A stretch of 19,833 bases of DNA from an uncultured Spirochaetaceae bacterium (GCA_938004315.1 CALKWG010000388.1:1-19833), one strand, 5' to 3'; counted from the first letter of the stretch, positions 7,533 to 15,596 are shown. Numbers and translations are program-made. The notes: a model not told the origin generated them from the sequence alone.

Positions 7533-8420
7533 CTAGAGGAACTCCGCGAGCTCCGACTCGAAGAACTCCGCGGTCTTCGGCGCCGAGCCTTCATAGTGAT
7601 TATTTATCGATAACACCACGCGGCCGCCGCGGACGACCAGGTCGCGGGACATCCCGGCCACGAGCCCCTTGTCGGTCTTCTCGTCGATTACGCGGTCCCA
7701 GCGCCCGTCCGTCGCCCGCTCGATCTCGGCCCGGTCGCCCCCTAGGAGCCTAATAATCGAGGTGCCCGCGATCAGGTCCCCGAAGCGCTCGTAGACCTCG
7801 TAGACATGGGGCATGTAGAGCTTCTCGGAGAAGACGTGGATGATGCCGCGCTCCTTGAGGAACTGGAAGTACTCGCGCGTGAGGTAGTTCTTGTTGCGCG
7901 TCTCCACGGCTAGGGGTATTTCGGGCGTGACGGCGCTAGTGAAGCGATCCAGGGCCTCTATGAACGCGCCGACGTCGCGCATCTTGTCCTTGTTCAGGTA
8001 CTCGAACTCCAGCATCACCGCCTGAGTCATGGGTAGGAGGGGCGCTACGCGCTCGACATAGCGGCCGAAGAGCTCGGCGGAGAGGAAGTTCGGGTTCGGC
8101 TCGCCGCCGCCTCCGTCCGCGCCGCCGCGCCCGCGGGGCCGCGCATGGGTGAGCGAGATCTCCTCGTTTACCTTCATCGTGAAGGTAAAGCCCTCGTCGA
8201 CCTCCGCGCGGTAGGCCAAGGCGTCCTTCGCCTCGGGTAGGCGGTAGAAGAAGGAGTCGATCTCGGCGGTCCTGAAGCGCCGCGCGTACTCATGCAGGTA
8301 GCCGGCCGCCGTCCGGCTCGGCGCGCTATAGACGAGGCCGACCCAGGATTCGTAGTTCCAGCTGCAGCTCCCTATGCGTACGCGCGGGCCGCCCTCCGCG
8401 GCCGTCGTCTGTAGCGACAT
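7533..8420 (-). CDS. DUF72 (YecE-like) family protein
   Basis: A 295-residue DUF72 protein, a predicted TIM-barrel of unknown biochemical role. Family features are the start RIGSCSWNYESWVGLVY, EIDSFFYRLPE, FTMKVNEEISLTH, the strand LPMTQAVMLEFEYLN, IPLAVETRNKNY, and the end VVLSINNHYEGSAPKTAEFF. A Gly-rich insertion (GRGGADGGGG) sits in the loop after THARP. It follows the DUF1801 gene by 26 bases on the same strand and is probably the last gene of a three-gene transcript headed by the histidine kinase. No signal peptide; cytoplasmic. Its function in this operon is unknown. Confidence 0.88.
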   Translation of the reverse strand: MSLQTTAAEGGPRVRIGSCSWNYESWVGLVYSAPSRTAAGYLHEYARRFRTAEIDSFFYRLPEAKDALAYRAEVDEGFTFTMKVNEEISLTHARPRGRGGADGGGGEPNPNFLSAELFGRYVERVAPLLPMTQAVMLEFEYLNKDKMRDVGAFIEALDRFTSAVTPEIPLAVETRNKNYLTREYFQFLKERGIIHVFSEKLYMPHVYEVYERFGDLIAGTSIIRLLGGDRAEIERATDGRWDRVIDEKTDKGLVAGMSRDLVVRGGRVVLSINNHYEGSAPKTAEFFESELAEFL

Positions 8421-8446
8421 GCTCCGCCGCCCGAAACTCGGCGGTC

Positions 8447-8887
8447 CTAGGCTATAGCGCCCGCGGGGTAGCGCGAGCGCATATAGGCCAGGGTCTCCTT
8501 GATCAGGCGCTCAAGGACGCCGCGGTCCAGGTCCGACAGGCGCTTGGCGTAGATGCAGGCCTTGCCCATGGTGAACTTCCCTAAGCCCTCGAGGAGCGGC
8601 GCGTGCTCGGGCAGTCCCGTGTACACGTAGAGCGAGAAGGCCGCCTTGCGCGGGGAGAAGCCTACGAGGGGCCAATCGCCCTCCTGCGCGCTCCGCTCGG
8701 ACTTGTAATGGTAGCTCCCGAAGCCGATGATGCTGCCGCCCCACATGCGCGGCTCGCTGCCGCTGAGAGCCCGCATCATCGCGACGAGCTCGAGGCTATC
8801 CGCCCTTTTAACCGGCGAGCCTGCCGTAGCTGCGTCGATATACGACAATACGTCGGCGTCGTTGACTTTAGTCTTCAGTTCGGCCAT
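8447..8887 (-). CDS. DUF1801 (YdhG-like) domain protein
   Basis: A 146-residue DUF1801 protein. Recognisable parts are the N-terminal helical segment (VLSYIDAATAGSPVKRADSL), ELVAMMRALSGSEPRMWGGS, the strand IIGFGSYHYKS, WPLVGFSPRKAAFSLYVY, and the C-terminal GKACIYAKRLSDLDRGVLERLI. The family fold is small and alpha-beta, without an established enzymatic role. It sits 17 bases after the histidine kinase stop and 26 bases before the DUF72 gene, all on the same strand, so they are probably co-transcribed. No export signal. Confidence 0.87.
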   Translation of the reverse strand: MAELKTKVNDADVLSYIDAATAGSPVKRADSLELVAMMRALSGSEPRMWGGSIIGFGSYHYKSERSAQEGDWPLVGFSPRKAAFSLYVYTGLPEHAPLLEGLGKFTMGKACIYAKRLSDLDRGVLERLIKETLAYMRSRYPAGAIA

Positions 8888-8904
8888 AGGGGTAACCTTC
8901 CTTC

Positions 8905-11202
8905 CTAAGCCGCCTCGCCGCCTTCGGTTTTCCGGGACGGATCGGGGAGGGCGACGCTCACCTGGGTGCCGGCGCTCGAGCTCGTGATAGTAAGCTCTCC
9001 GTCGATCTGGCCCGCGAGAAGCCGGACCAGCGTGAGTCCCAGGCTCCCCGAGGATTCGTACCCTTCCGGCAAGCCCGGCCCGTTGTCTTTGACCGTCATG
9101 ACGACGGCGCCGCGCTCGTCGCGCTTCATAGATAGCTCGATTAGGCCGCCCTCGGCTAGCGCATATTTATACGCGTTCGTAATGAGCTCGTTGAGTATGA
9201 GCCCGCAGGGCACGGCGACCTGAAGGTCGAGCATGATAGGCTCCGCCTCCGAATCCAGCCGCGCCGCGCCGGCCCTCTCGTTGACCATGGCGATATGGTC
9301 GGCGAGATTGCGGATGTAGGTATGCATGTCGATGCGGGCGAAATTGCCCGATTCATAGAGCTCCATGTGCACGAGCGCCATGGCCATGATGCGGTCGCGG
9401 CTGTTCTTGAACGCCTCGATGGCCTTGGCTGGATCGGTAATGGTGGCGGCCTGAAGGTTAAGGAGGCTCGATATGACGGCTAAATTATTCTTAACGCGAT
9501 GGTGTATCTCGCGTAGGAGGATTTGCTTCTCCTCTAGATTGTCCTTGAGGCGTTTTTCAATGGCCTTGCGCTCGCCGATATCCTCGACGAAGGAGATGAT
9601 GCCGATTACGACGCCCTGCGCGTCGTAGATCGGCGCGGCCCAGAGGCTGACGTCGATCATCTCGCCTGATTTCTTCATGCGCTTGAGCTCGAGGCCGGCG
9701 AGGCCTTCCCCGCCGAGTAGGCGTTCCTTAAGGCCGTAGAATTCGTCGCGCTTGTCTTCGGGGACGATGGGCAGGACGCGTCCGACGGCTTCGTCCCTCC
9801 GCCAACCAAAGGTCCGCTCGGCGGCCGGGTTCCATATGACGACGCGCCCGTCGCGGTCCATGCTGAACATGGCCAAGGGCGAGTAGTCTAGGAGGGCGCG
9901 CTGATATTCGGCGAGCTCGCGTATCGCCCGCTCCGCCCGCATGCGCTCGGCCGCGGCGGCCTCCCGCTCGGAGATGTCGCGCACGAAGGCGATGAGCCTC
10001 CCGGGATCGTCGGCGTCGTACTGAAGGCTCACCTCGACCGCGTACTCGGTGCCGTCCTTGCGGCGATGCACGGTTTCGAAGCGCTCGTATCGCTCCGTCT
10101 TGAGCCGCTCTAGGCGCTCCTGCACGGCCGCGCGGTCGTCGCGGGCGTCCAGATCCGAGGAATGGAGCCCTATCAGCTCGCCGGCCTCGTAGCCGCTTAT
10201 GCGGGCATAGGCTTCGTTCGCCTCGACGATCCGGCCCCGGCCGTCCACCATGAGGTAGCCGTCCATGGCTGAGCTCAAGATAGTTCGATACCTGCTCTCG
10301 CCTTCTTTCAAAGCTCGGTTGCTCGCCTCGAGAGCCGCCGTCCGTTTGCGCACGAGCCCCCGCAGCCATAGTTTGATCAAAATGACGAGGAGTAGGCAGG
10401 TCAATATCGCGAGGATCAGGGGTCCCACCCAAACCGGCACGGCCTCCCGGGGCTCGCCGCCTATCCAGCGCTGGACCAGGCGTTCATACTCCTTCGCCTC
10501 AGGCGCCTTGAGCGCGGACAGGTAGGAGTCTAGCTGCGGGAGAAGGCCGGCGGGGTCGCCCTTAGCCGCGGCGAAGCGTATCTCTATGGGATTGAAGACG
10601 ATGGGCGTGATTTGAACGAGCCTAGCTCGGCTTGCGAGGCTCGCTTGGATGTGGTTGAACACCCCCGCGTCGGCGCTGCCGTCCTCGAGGGCCGCCAGCA
10701 TCTCGGTATAGCTTCCGACGCGGAGCGCCGTATAGCTGAGCGAGAGTTTGTCTAAGAGCGCCCTGAAGAAGAGGCTGTGGGTATCGTTCTCTAAATAGGC
10801 GATCGTTCGGTCCTGTAGATCGATAATAGAGCCTATAGTAAGACCTCGGCGCGTATAAATCTCGCCCCAGTTCGCGATGACCGTGGCTTGCGAAAACGCG
10901 ATCATGGCCGCCCGCTCGGCGCTATAGGCTACGACGGGTAGGAGGTCGAGCTCGCCCGCCAAAAGGGCGTTATAGGAGGCGTCCCACGAGCCGTAACGAT
11001 ACTCGAGCCGCCATCCCCGCTCCTCGGCTACGGCCTCTAGAAGGTCTATGAAGAGCCCCTCCGGGCCGAGCTCTCCCATGAATATCAGGGGTTTATTATC
11101 GTAGATCCCCACCCGGATTAGGCCGGGGCTCGCGGCGACGGGAAGCCTCGTCAAAAGAGAGAGGGCGCATAGTAGAAGCGCGAAGCGGGCCGTCCTGCTC
11201 AT
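8905..11202 (-). CDS. Membrane sensor histidine kinase with SBP-like sensor and two PAS domains (HisKA_2 type)
   Basis: Signal-sensing kinase of 765 residues from the ATG at 11202. Order: signal peptide (RFALLLCALSLL); a periplasmic solute-binding domain of the amino-acid type, about residues 27-255 (IRVGIYDNKPLIFMGELGPEG, LAGELDLLPV, FSQATVI); one transmembrane helix (WVGPLILAILTCLLLVILI); two PAS domains (SRYRTILSSAMDGYLMVDG and LDYSPLAMFSMDRDG, each with its PAC tail); and a HisKA_2 dimerisation domain with phospho-acceptor motif LLREIHHRVKNNLAVISS (His567), then an HATPase domain (ELITNAYKYA, DNGPGLP, SLGLTLV). An in-frame TTG at 11253 would add 17 residues before the signal peptide and is less likely. 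Neither start has a good Shine-Dalgarno. No response regulator lies in the window. Confidence 0.9.
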   Translation of the reverse strand: MSRTARFALLLCALSLLTRLPVAASPGLIRVGIYDNKPLIFMGELGPEGLFIDLLEAVAEERGWRLEYRYGSWDASYNALLAGELDLLPVVAYSAERAAMIAFSQATVIANWGEIYTRRGLTIGSIIDLQDRTIAYLENDTHSLFFRALLDKLSLSYTALRVGSYTEMLAALEDGSADAGVFNHIQASLASRARLVQITPIVFNPIEIRFAAAKGDPAGLLPQLDSYLSALKAPEAKEYERLVQRWIGGEPREAVPVWVGPLILAILTCLLLVILIKLWLRGLVRKRTAALEASNRALKEGESRYRTILSSAMDGYLMVDGRGRIVEANEAYARISGYEAGELIGLHSSDLDARDDRAAVQERLERLKTERYERFETVHRRKDGTEYAVEVSLQYDADDPGRLIAFVRDISEREAAAAERMRAERAIRELAEYQRALLDYSPLAMFSMDRDGRVVIWNPAAERTFGWRRDEAVGRVLPIVPEDKRDEFYGLKERLLGGEGLAGLELKRMKKSGEMIDVSLWAAPIYDAQGVVIGIISFVEDIGERKAIEKRLKDNLEEKQILLREIHHRVKNNLAVISSLLNLQAATITDPAKAIEAFKNSRDRIMAMALVHMELYESGNFARIDMHTYIRNLADHIAMVNERAGAARLDSEAEPIMLDLQVAVPCGLILNELITNAYKYALAEGGLIELSMKRDERGAVVMTVKDNGPGLPEGYESSGSLGLTLVRLLAGQIDGELTITSSSAGTQVSVALPDPSRKTEGGEAA

Positions 11203-11457
11203 AGGGGCAAGTATCGTTCGGCCGACGGACGCAGTCAAATAGGCGCGGGCCAAGGCGCTCGCGGCGTTGCCGCCGGCCGATGGTCTATCGGATCAGGTCC
11301 GTCGCCCTCCTGATACTTCGATAAAAATGACAAAAAAAGTAATAATGCATTGATTCTGCACGGGGACGGCGCTAGCTTAGTAAAGCGGCTAGTCCGAGGC
11401 GAGAATACCGTCGTCATGGCGCCTCTCCGCCCCGGCGATGCCGCCAGGAGGCGCTGT

Positions 11458-11850
11458 ATGAAGAAAGCTCTACTCATGATCGCACTGGCCCTCGCGGGGA
11501 CGATAAGCGCGGCGGCTTTCGACGTCTCCGCCCTGGGCCCCCGCGTCGTGGCCTATGTCGACGATCAGCGGCTGGCTGAACTCGCCGCGGGTAACCGGGT
11601 GGTCCTGAACTTCGCGGCCGACTGGTGCCCGAGCTGCCAGGCTACCTTCCGGGACGTCCAGAAGAACTTCCGGCAAATTCCCGAAGGCGTCGTCCTCGTC
11701 TTCGTGGATTACGACCAGGCTCGGGCATTACGTACCCGCTACGGCGTCACGACCCAGCACACCTTCGTATCCTTGGATTCCCGCGCGAATAAAAAAGATA
11801 TTTGGGTGGGTAGCCGAACGCTGGCGGCGATTCTCGCGCGGCTGGAATGA
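11458..11850 (+). CDS. Exported thioredoxin-fold protein
   Basis: A 130-residue thioredoxin-like protein. It has a signal peptide or membrane anchor (MKKALLMIALALAGTISAAA), so it acts outside the cytoplasm. The active site is WCPSC (Cys57, Cys60) after VVLNFAADW, followed by VVLVFVDYD and the cis-Pro-equivalent region YGVTTQHTFVSLD, where the usual TP is replaced by TQ. The start at 11458 is chosen because AGGAGG lies at 11446-11451, 6 bases upstream. A longer frame opening at 11350 would put 36 residues before the signal peptide and is rejected. The CcdA-like gene begins 14 bases later. The pair probably forms a relay in which the membrane protein passes cytosolic electrons to this thioredoxin. 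Protein targets are unknown. Confidence 0.88.
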   Translation: MKKALLMIALALAGTISAAAFDVSALGPRVVAYVDDQRLAELAAGNRVVLNFAADWCPSCQATFRDVQKNFRQIPEGVVLVFVDYDQARALRTRYGVTTQHTFVSLDSRANKKDIWVGSRTLAAILARLE

Positions 11851-11864
11851 GCTGAGGGCAGGTC

Positions 11865-12629
11865 ATGGTCGTATTACCGACGTTTTCCTTCCTCGCAGGC
11901 GTGGTTACCGTGCTTTCACCCTGCATCCTGCCCTTGTTGCCTCTGTTGCTCGCCGGCAGCGCCGGCGAAGGTAGGGCTCGGCCCTGGGGCGTCGTGACGG
12001 GCTTCGTGCTTAGCTTTACGCTGTTCACCTTGAGCCTTTCAGCCCTCGTCAACGCCTTTCGCGTATCCCCGGACATCCTACGCTGGGTCGCCGCCGTCTT
12101 GATCGCGGGCTTCGGCTTAACGATGGTCTTGCCCGCCTTGAAGAACGCCTTCCTGGCATGGGCGTCGCGGCTCATGCCTCAGCCCCGAATCGGCGCAGCC
12201 GGGCGTCCGGCGGCGGGTTTCAGTCCCGGCCTCGGGCTGGGCTTCACCCTGGGGCTCGTCTGGACCCCCTGCGCCGGGCCGATTATGGCTTCGGTCATTA
12301 CCCTCGCGGCTACCCAACGAGTGAACTGGCAAAGCGTCGTGATTACCCTGGCTTATAGCGTCGGGACGGCGCTGCCGATGGTCCTCTTTTTATTGGGCGG
12401 AAGAAGCATAATGAATCGCCTAAGCGCCCTTAAGAAGAATAGCGCCCGTATCCAGCGGGCTTTCGGTCTCCTTATGATCCTTACCTCGGTCAGCATTTTC
12501 GCCGGATGGGACCGGGCTATCCAAACGAGATTATTGGAAGCGTTCCCCGGGTATGGGGAGGGGCTCACCTCGCTTGAAGAGAATCCGGAGGTCCTGAAGC
12601 GGCTCGAGGCTCTGGAAGGCGGCGAGTAG
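11865..12629 (+). CDS. CcdA/DsbD-type transmembrane thiol electron transporter
   Basis: A 254-residue polytopic membrane protein of the cytochrome c biogenesis CcdA / DsbD transmembrane family, which carries reducing equivalents across the inner membrane through two cysteines. Both are present: Cys20 in VLSPCILPLLPL (first helix) and Cys136 in LGLVWTPCAGPI (fourth helix). About six helices can be traced, with conserved prolines beside each cysteine. The C-terminal 40 residues (SLEENPEVLKRLEALEGGE) are hydrophilic. A GAGGG Shine-Dalgarno sits at 11854-11858. No haem-handling or cytochrome c genes are nearby, so a general envelope thiol-reduction role with the adjacent thioredoxin is more likely than cytochrome maturation. 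Confidence 0.9.
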   Translation: MVVLPTFSFLAGVVTVLSPCILPLLPLLLAGSAGEGRARPWGVVTGFVLSFTLFTLSLSALVNAFRVSPDILRWVAAVLIAGFGLTMVLPALKNAFLAWASRLMPQPRIGAAGRPAAGFSPGLGLGFTLGLVWTPCAGPIMASVITLAATQRVNWQSVVITLAYSVGTALPMVLFLLGGRSIMNRLSALKKNSARIQRAFGLLMILTSVSIFAGWDRAIQTRLLEAFPGYGEGLTSLEENPEVLKRLEALEGGE

Positions 12630-12740
12630 CCGCGCCGGGACGCTCGGCCGCGTCTACCCGAGATCGGGGACGGATATCGAGGGCGCGGTCGATCGCTACG
12701 CATCATCCCCTACGCGGAGCGGGCCCGTCGACTGACGGAG

Positions 12741-12755
12741 GAGGGATGCTCCCTC
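12741..12755. repeat. Small hairpin in the gap after the CcdA-like gene
   Basis: gaggga, tgc, tccctc form a perfect 6-base stem with a 3-base loop. It has no T-run, so it is at best a weak terminator for the plus-strand operon. The rest of the 213-base gap (12630-12842) shows no gene I can support. Confidence 0.3.
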
Positions 12756-12842
12756 GAACGCCTACGCTTCTCGGCGCATGATACGCTATCAATACCGAAA
12801 GCGAACGGAGCGAGCCTGCTCGGCAAGCGCCCGCGTACGCCG

Positions 12843-13328
12843 TCATTGATACTCGAAGAAATCCATGAAAAGATTCTTGACTCTTCGGTCAGCCGGCAGA
12901 TAGTCGAGACGCATCTTCTTGTCTCGGTATGTCATCCGTATGTACATGCCCGCGCCGGTCTCGCTCGAAGGCGGTCCGAGGGCCGCGATGACATCAGAAT
13001 ACACCAGCCCCGGATAGAGGCCGTCGCAGGAATAAGCGTCCGACGTCAGGCGTATGAACGTGATCACCCCGTTCCGAAAGCTCGCATGTACAGCGTCCTT
13101 ACCGTCGACCTTCCATGTATAAGAGGCCGCGTCGCCGTCTCCCGCCTGCTTTCTGTCATAAGGGCCGAGCAACCCCGCGAGCGTTTCTATGGTCATATCC
13201 TTCCGCACGGTAACGACTTGGTCCGTCGCGCGCCGCGCCAGCGTCCATGAAGGTACCGGCTCCTGAGCGGCAAGGTAGCTTAATGAGGCGCAGAGCGTTA
13301 ACGCCGTGAAAAAACCGCTCTTCGACAT
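12843..13328 (-). CDS. Exported protein of unknown function
   Basis: A 161-residue protein beginning MSKSGFFTALTLCASLSYLAAQ, a Sec signal peptide with likely cleavage after the LAA near residue 20. The start at 13328 is preferred over the in-frame ATG at 13355 because AAGGAG lies 7 bases upstream and the extension is charged. The mature part contains TIETLAGLLGPYDRK, YTWKVDGKDAVHASFRNGVI and GLVYSDVIAALGPPSSE. The repeated pattern of a helix ending in LG-x-P followed by strands is loosely like the small BamE/SmpA fold, a resemblance too weak to name. It has lower GC than the backbone and sits just downstream of the AbiE toxin on the same strand. Function unknown. Confidence 0.72.
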   Translation of the reverse strand: MSKSGFFTALTLCASLSYLAAQEPVPSWTLARRATDQVVTVRKDMTIETLAGLLGPYDRKQAGDGDAASYTWKVDGKDAVHASFRNGVITFIRLTSDAYSCDGLYPGLVYSDVIAALGPPSSETGAGMYIRMTYRDKKMRLDYLPADRRVKNLFMDFFEYQ

Positions 13329-13377
13329 GACAGGCTCCTTTTCTTCGCGCCTCATGGCCTAACGCGTAGAACTGGTA

Positions 13378-14226
13378 CTATGTATGCAGCGTCTCGTAGA
13401 GAGGGCGAAGGCGAGCCCGGATGATTTCCAGGGTCCTAACCCACTCCTTGTCCGGGAGATGGGAGCGCTTAAGAAAAGCCTTCCACCGAACGAGAGCCGG
13501 CTTAGAATGCACGTACTCAGCCGAAAAGACAATTGGCTCGGCCGGGCGAGGCGTGCCCCTCTTCAGGAAGGTCGCTTCGAATGCCCAAAGGAGTTCTTCG
13601 TGGGGAATGTCATAGTTCTCGAGGAGATAGGCGACATTCCAGAAGTCTTTCATGCGACTGTTGATATCGGCAAGTGCGACCATCGCCTCGAACTTCTCGG
13701 CGATGACGGTCGAGAGAGGATAAGAGAGCAGAGAGAAGGCCCTCCCGTCGACCAGGATGGGATATTCGATCTCCAGAAGAGGCGATTCCACGGCGTCGCC
13801 AAAACCGATGCCAACCTGGATCGTGTTGCGGATACTCCCTAGGTAACAGGTTATGCGTATCCGAGCGCCGTAGTACTCGTTCCCCTCGGTTATGTCCTCG
13901 ACCTCCAATGAACCTTCGTCAAAACGCAGGGCTTCATCCTCGGGCGATGTTACGATCGCGATGACCGCTGCATTGATCCCTGTTGCGTCATCGGCGATTC
14001 CCCGACCAAGGAGGTCAATATCCTTGGTCGTTCGAGCCGACGATTCCGATAGGCATTGTAGAAGAAGTCCTCCCTTGAGGATAAAGCGGTCATGATAGGC
14101 TGACGCCGAAAGCCGTCGCAGAAAGCCCTCATGCATGTAGAGGAGCGTCGCGTACTGGAAGCTTATACCCTTCCTGGCAGCCGCCATTTTGAGACTTGCG
14201 GCGACGGACTCTTCCCGACCTGTCAT
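13378..14226 (-). CDS. abiEii: AbiEii/AbiGii-family nucleotidyltransferase toxin
   Basis: The toxin of a type IV AbiE toxin-antitoxin system, 282 residues. The nucleotidyltransferase core is visible: FILKGGLLL (Gly52-Gly53 helix start), then RTTKDIDLLG, where Asp69 and Asp71 are the metal-binding pair. The family continues with EYPILVDGRAFSLLSYPLSTVIAEKFEAMV and NSRMKDFWNVAYLL, typical of AbiEii/DUF1814. Known AbiE toxins use a nucleotide to arrest growth and can abort phage infection; the reaction here is inferred from the family. The start overlaps the upstream antitoxin stop (ATGA), the classical AbiEi-AbiEii arrangement. It looks full-length, unlike its antitoxin. GC is lower than in the backbone genes, which suggests acquisition by transfer. 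Confidence 0.9.
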   Translation of the reverse strand: MTGREESVAASLKMAAARKGISFQYATLLYMHEGFLRRLSASAYHDRFILKGGLLLQCLSESSARTTKDIDLLGRGIADDATGINAAVIAIVTSPEDEALRFDEGSLEVEDITEGNEYYGARIRITCYLGSIRNTIQVGIGFGDAVESPLLEIEYPILVDGRAFSLLSYPLSTVIAEKFEAMVALADINSRMKDFWNVAYLLENYDIPHEELLWAFEATFLKRGTPRPAEPIVFSAEYVHSKPALVRWKAFLKRSHLPDKEWVRTLEIIRARLRPLYETLHT

Positions 14227-14759
14227 GCGAGCGCCTCGAGATAGCCGCTGATCGTCCCTTCCATGCCAAGGAGCTTGGCGTACTCAAGGAGCCTGGGAAT
14301 GTCCCTCCCTCGCCCCTTGAGATACTCCCGCAGGGCCTCCATGGCTAAATCGATACCAAGGGAATTCCGGAAGCGGACGACATCGCAGATGGTCTTCTCG
14401 CGGTCGTAGACCCGGATGGCTCCAGCCTCGGTGGACTGCTCGACGATTCCCAGCTCGTACCGGATCCCGAAGAAGGAGAAGAGCTTGACGGGAGGGAATT
14501 CGGGGAGCGCGATACGGGAATCCCTGCGAACGGCGAGCTGGACCTCTGGCGGCTCCCAGATACCGATGCCATGCACCGAGAGGGCTGTTCCCAGGCAAAA
14601 GACGGCGCCAGGGACAGCCATTTGGAGATCGACAAGCTCGGAGCGCCTATCGCCCGTTGCAAGGGCATAGAGGCCGCGCTTGAGGCGTACGAGAGCGCCG
14701 GATTCGACGAGATGGGTAAGGTAGCTCGAATGGAAGCCTTCGCCGCGAGGCGCTCGAGT
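14223..14759 (-). pseudogene. abiEi: AbiEi-family antitoxin, N-terminus lost at an IS21 junction
   Basis: The frame upstream of the toxin encodes an AbiEi-type antitoxin and transcriptional autoregulator. The first readable part, HSSYLTHLVESGALVRLKRG, then LYAL, is the end of the N-terminal winged-helix domain. The C-terminal domain follows (AVPGAVFCLGTALSVHG, KTICDVVRFRN, AMEALREYLKGRG). The frame is open upstream only to a stop at 14760-14762 and has no ATG, GTG or TTG before the Met at 14621, which lies after the DNA-binding domain. The first part of the helix-turn-helix is absent and is replaced at about 14745-14760 by IS21-family DNA. A protein starting at 14621 (132 residues) would keep most of the toxin-neutralising domain but could not repress its own operon. 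The loss is read from sequence; the effect is inferred. Confidence 0.8.
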
Positions 14760-15470
14760 TCATGTGCGGGATCGAGATAGCCCGGCGCGACCAAAGGCGG
14801 ATCGCGATGGGCACGAGCATCGCGAAGTTCCCCTACGTGCGGACTCTCGACGGCTTCGAGTTCGACGCCCAGCCCTCGCTCGACCCCAAGCAGGTGCGGG
14901 AACTCGCCACGGGGCGCTGGGTCGCGAACGGCGACACCGTGCTCCTGCAGGGGCCTCCGGGCGTCGGCAAGACCCATCTCGCGGTCGCCCTCGGTCGCGA
15001 GGCGATCGGTCGCGGCTACGCTGTCCTTTTCGCCTCCGCGGTAAACCTCGTCGCAGCCCTGTCGAAGGCGGCGCTCGAGGGTCGGCTGGAGGAGAAGCTT
15101 ACGCACTTCTCTAAGCCCAAGCTGCTCATCGTGGATGAACTCGGCTACCTGCCGTTCGAGAAAGACGCGGCCCACCTGTTTTTTCAGCTCGTATCCCGTC
15201 GCTACGAGCGAGGTGCGATGCTGGTGACCACGAACCGGAGCATCGGCGAGTGGGGCGAGATATTCGGCGATACCGTCATCGCGACGGCGATTCTCGATCG
15301 ATTGCTCCATCACAGCCACGTACTCACCATCCGAGGTGAGAGCTTCCGCCTGCGGGAGAAACGTCGATCAGGCCTTATGAAACCGGCTCTCGTCGAGAGT
15401 TAGAACTGAAACATAGGGGTGGGTCAAAAGTAGGTGTCGCCAGAGGGTCAATTCTGAATGTCGCTTGACA
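14745..15470 (+). mobile_element. IS21-family remnant (right part only)
   Basis: The segment contains a 5'-truncated istB and, after it, the typical IS21 right end. Two related 20-mers at 15421-15440 and 15445-15464 both start gggtca and end tgtcgc with a 24-base period, and the end is TTGACA at 15465-15470. The istA transposase and left terminal repeats are absent, so the copy is immobile. The left boundary is approximate, at the junction with the AbiEi gene. No target duplication can be assigned because one end is gone. Confidence 0.8.
14762..15403 (+). pseudogene. istB: IS21 IstB-like ATPase, N-terminally truncated
   Basis: IstB is the AAA+ helper ATPase of IS21-type transposition. The remaining 213 residues carry Walker A GPPGVGKTH (64-72), Walker B LLIVDELGYLP (Asp125-Glu126), FFQLVSRRYERG, sensor-like TTNRSIGEWGE and the closing TAILDRLLHHSH and GESFRLREKRRSG. 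Full-length relatives are about 250 residues and begin with a helical DnaC-like N-domain. Here only its last part (LEFMCGIEIARRDQRR) survives, and the frame is closed by a stop at 14717-14719. The Met at 14762 is therefore an internal residue rather than an evolved start. No istA is present. Confidence 0.88.
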
Positions 15471-15480
15471 CGGCGCGCGT

Positions 15481-15494
15481 CCCGCTCGGATTCG
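15481..15494 (-). repeat. tRNA-Asn 3'-end repeat, copy 1 (14 bp)
   Basis: cccgctcggattcg, on the complement cgaatccgagcggg, equals part of the T-arm and acceptor of the tRNA-Asn fragment at 15667-15708 and has the same orientation. It lies 10 bases past the IS21 right end. It pairs perfectly with copy 2 (15601-15614), so the GC-rich 107 bases between could be the loop of a long hairpin. That interval also holds a small hairpin of gcgcgc arms but no gene. Confidence 0.6.
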
Positions 15495-15596
15495 CCCTCC
15501 ATGCCTCGCCATCCTGGCTCGGCAATACGGGCCGCCTCCGGGGCCTGGCGCGCGCGTCCTGCGCGCTTTCCCTCGCATTCGCTCGGCGGCCCCTCC

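Noticed and set aside
9728..10432. 234-codon minus-strand frame inside the histidine kinase
   Set aside because: It is a shifted frame of the PAS-domain coding region with Arg-rich, motif-free translation.
11203..11253. TTG start adding 17 residues to the histidine kinase
   Set aside because: It would place a hydrophilic extension before the signal peptide and has no Shine-Dalgarno. The ATG at 11202 is simpler.
14345..15319. Long minus-strand open frame (324 codons) across istB and AbiEi
   Set aside because: It is antisense to the well-supported istB ATPase, including its Walker motifs, and overlaps AbiEi in another frame. It has low-complexity composition and no domain.
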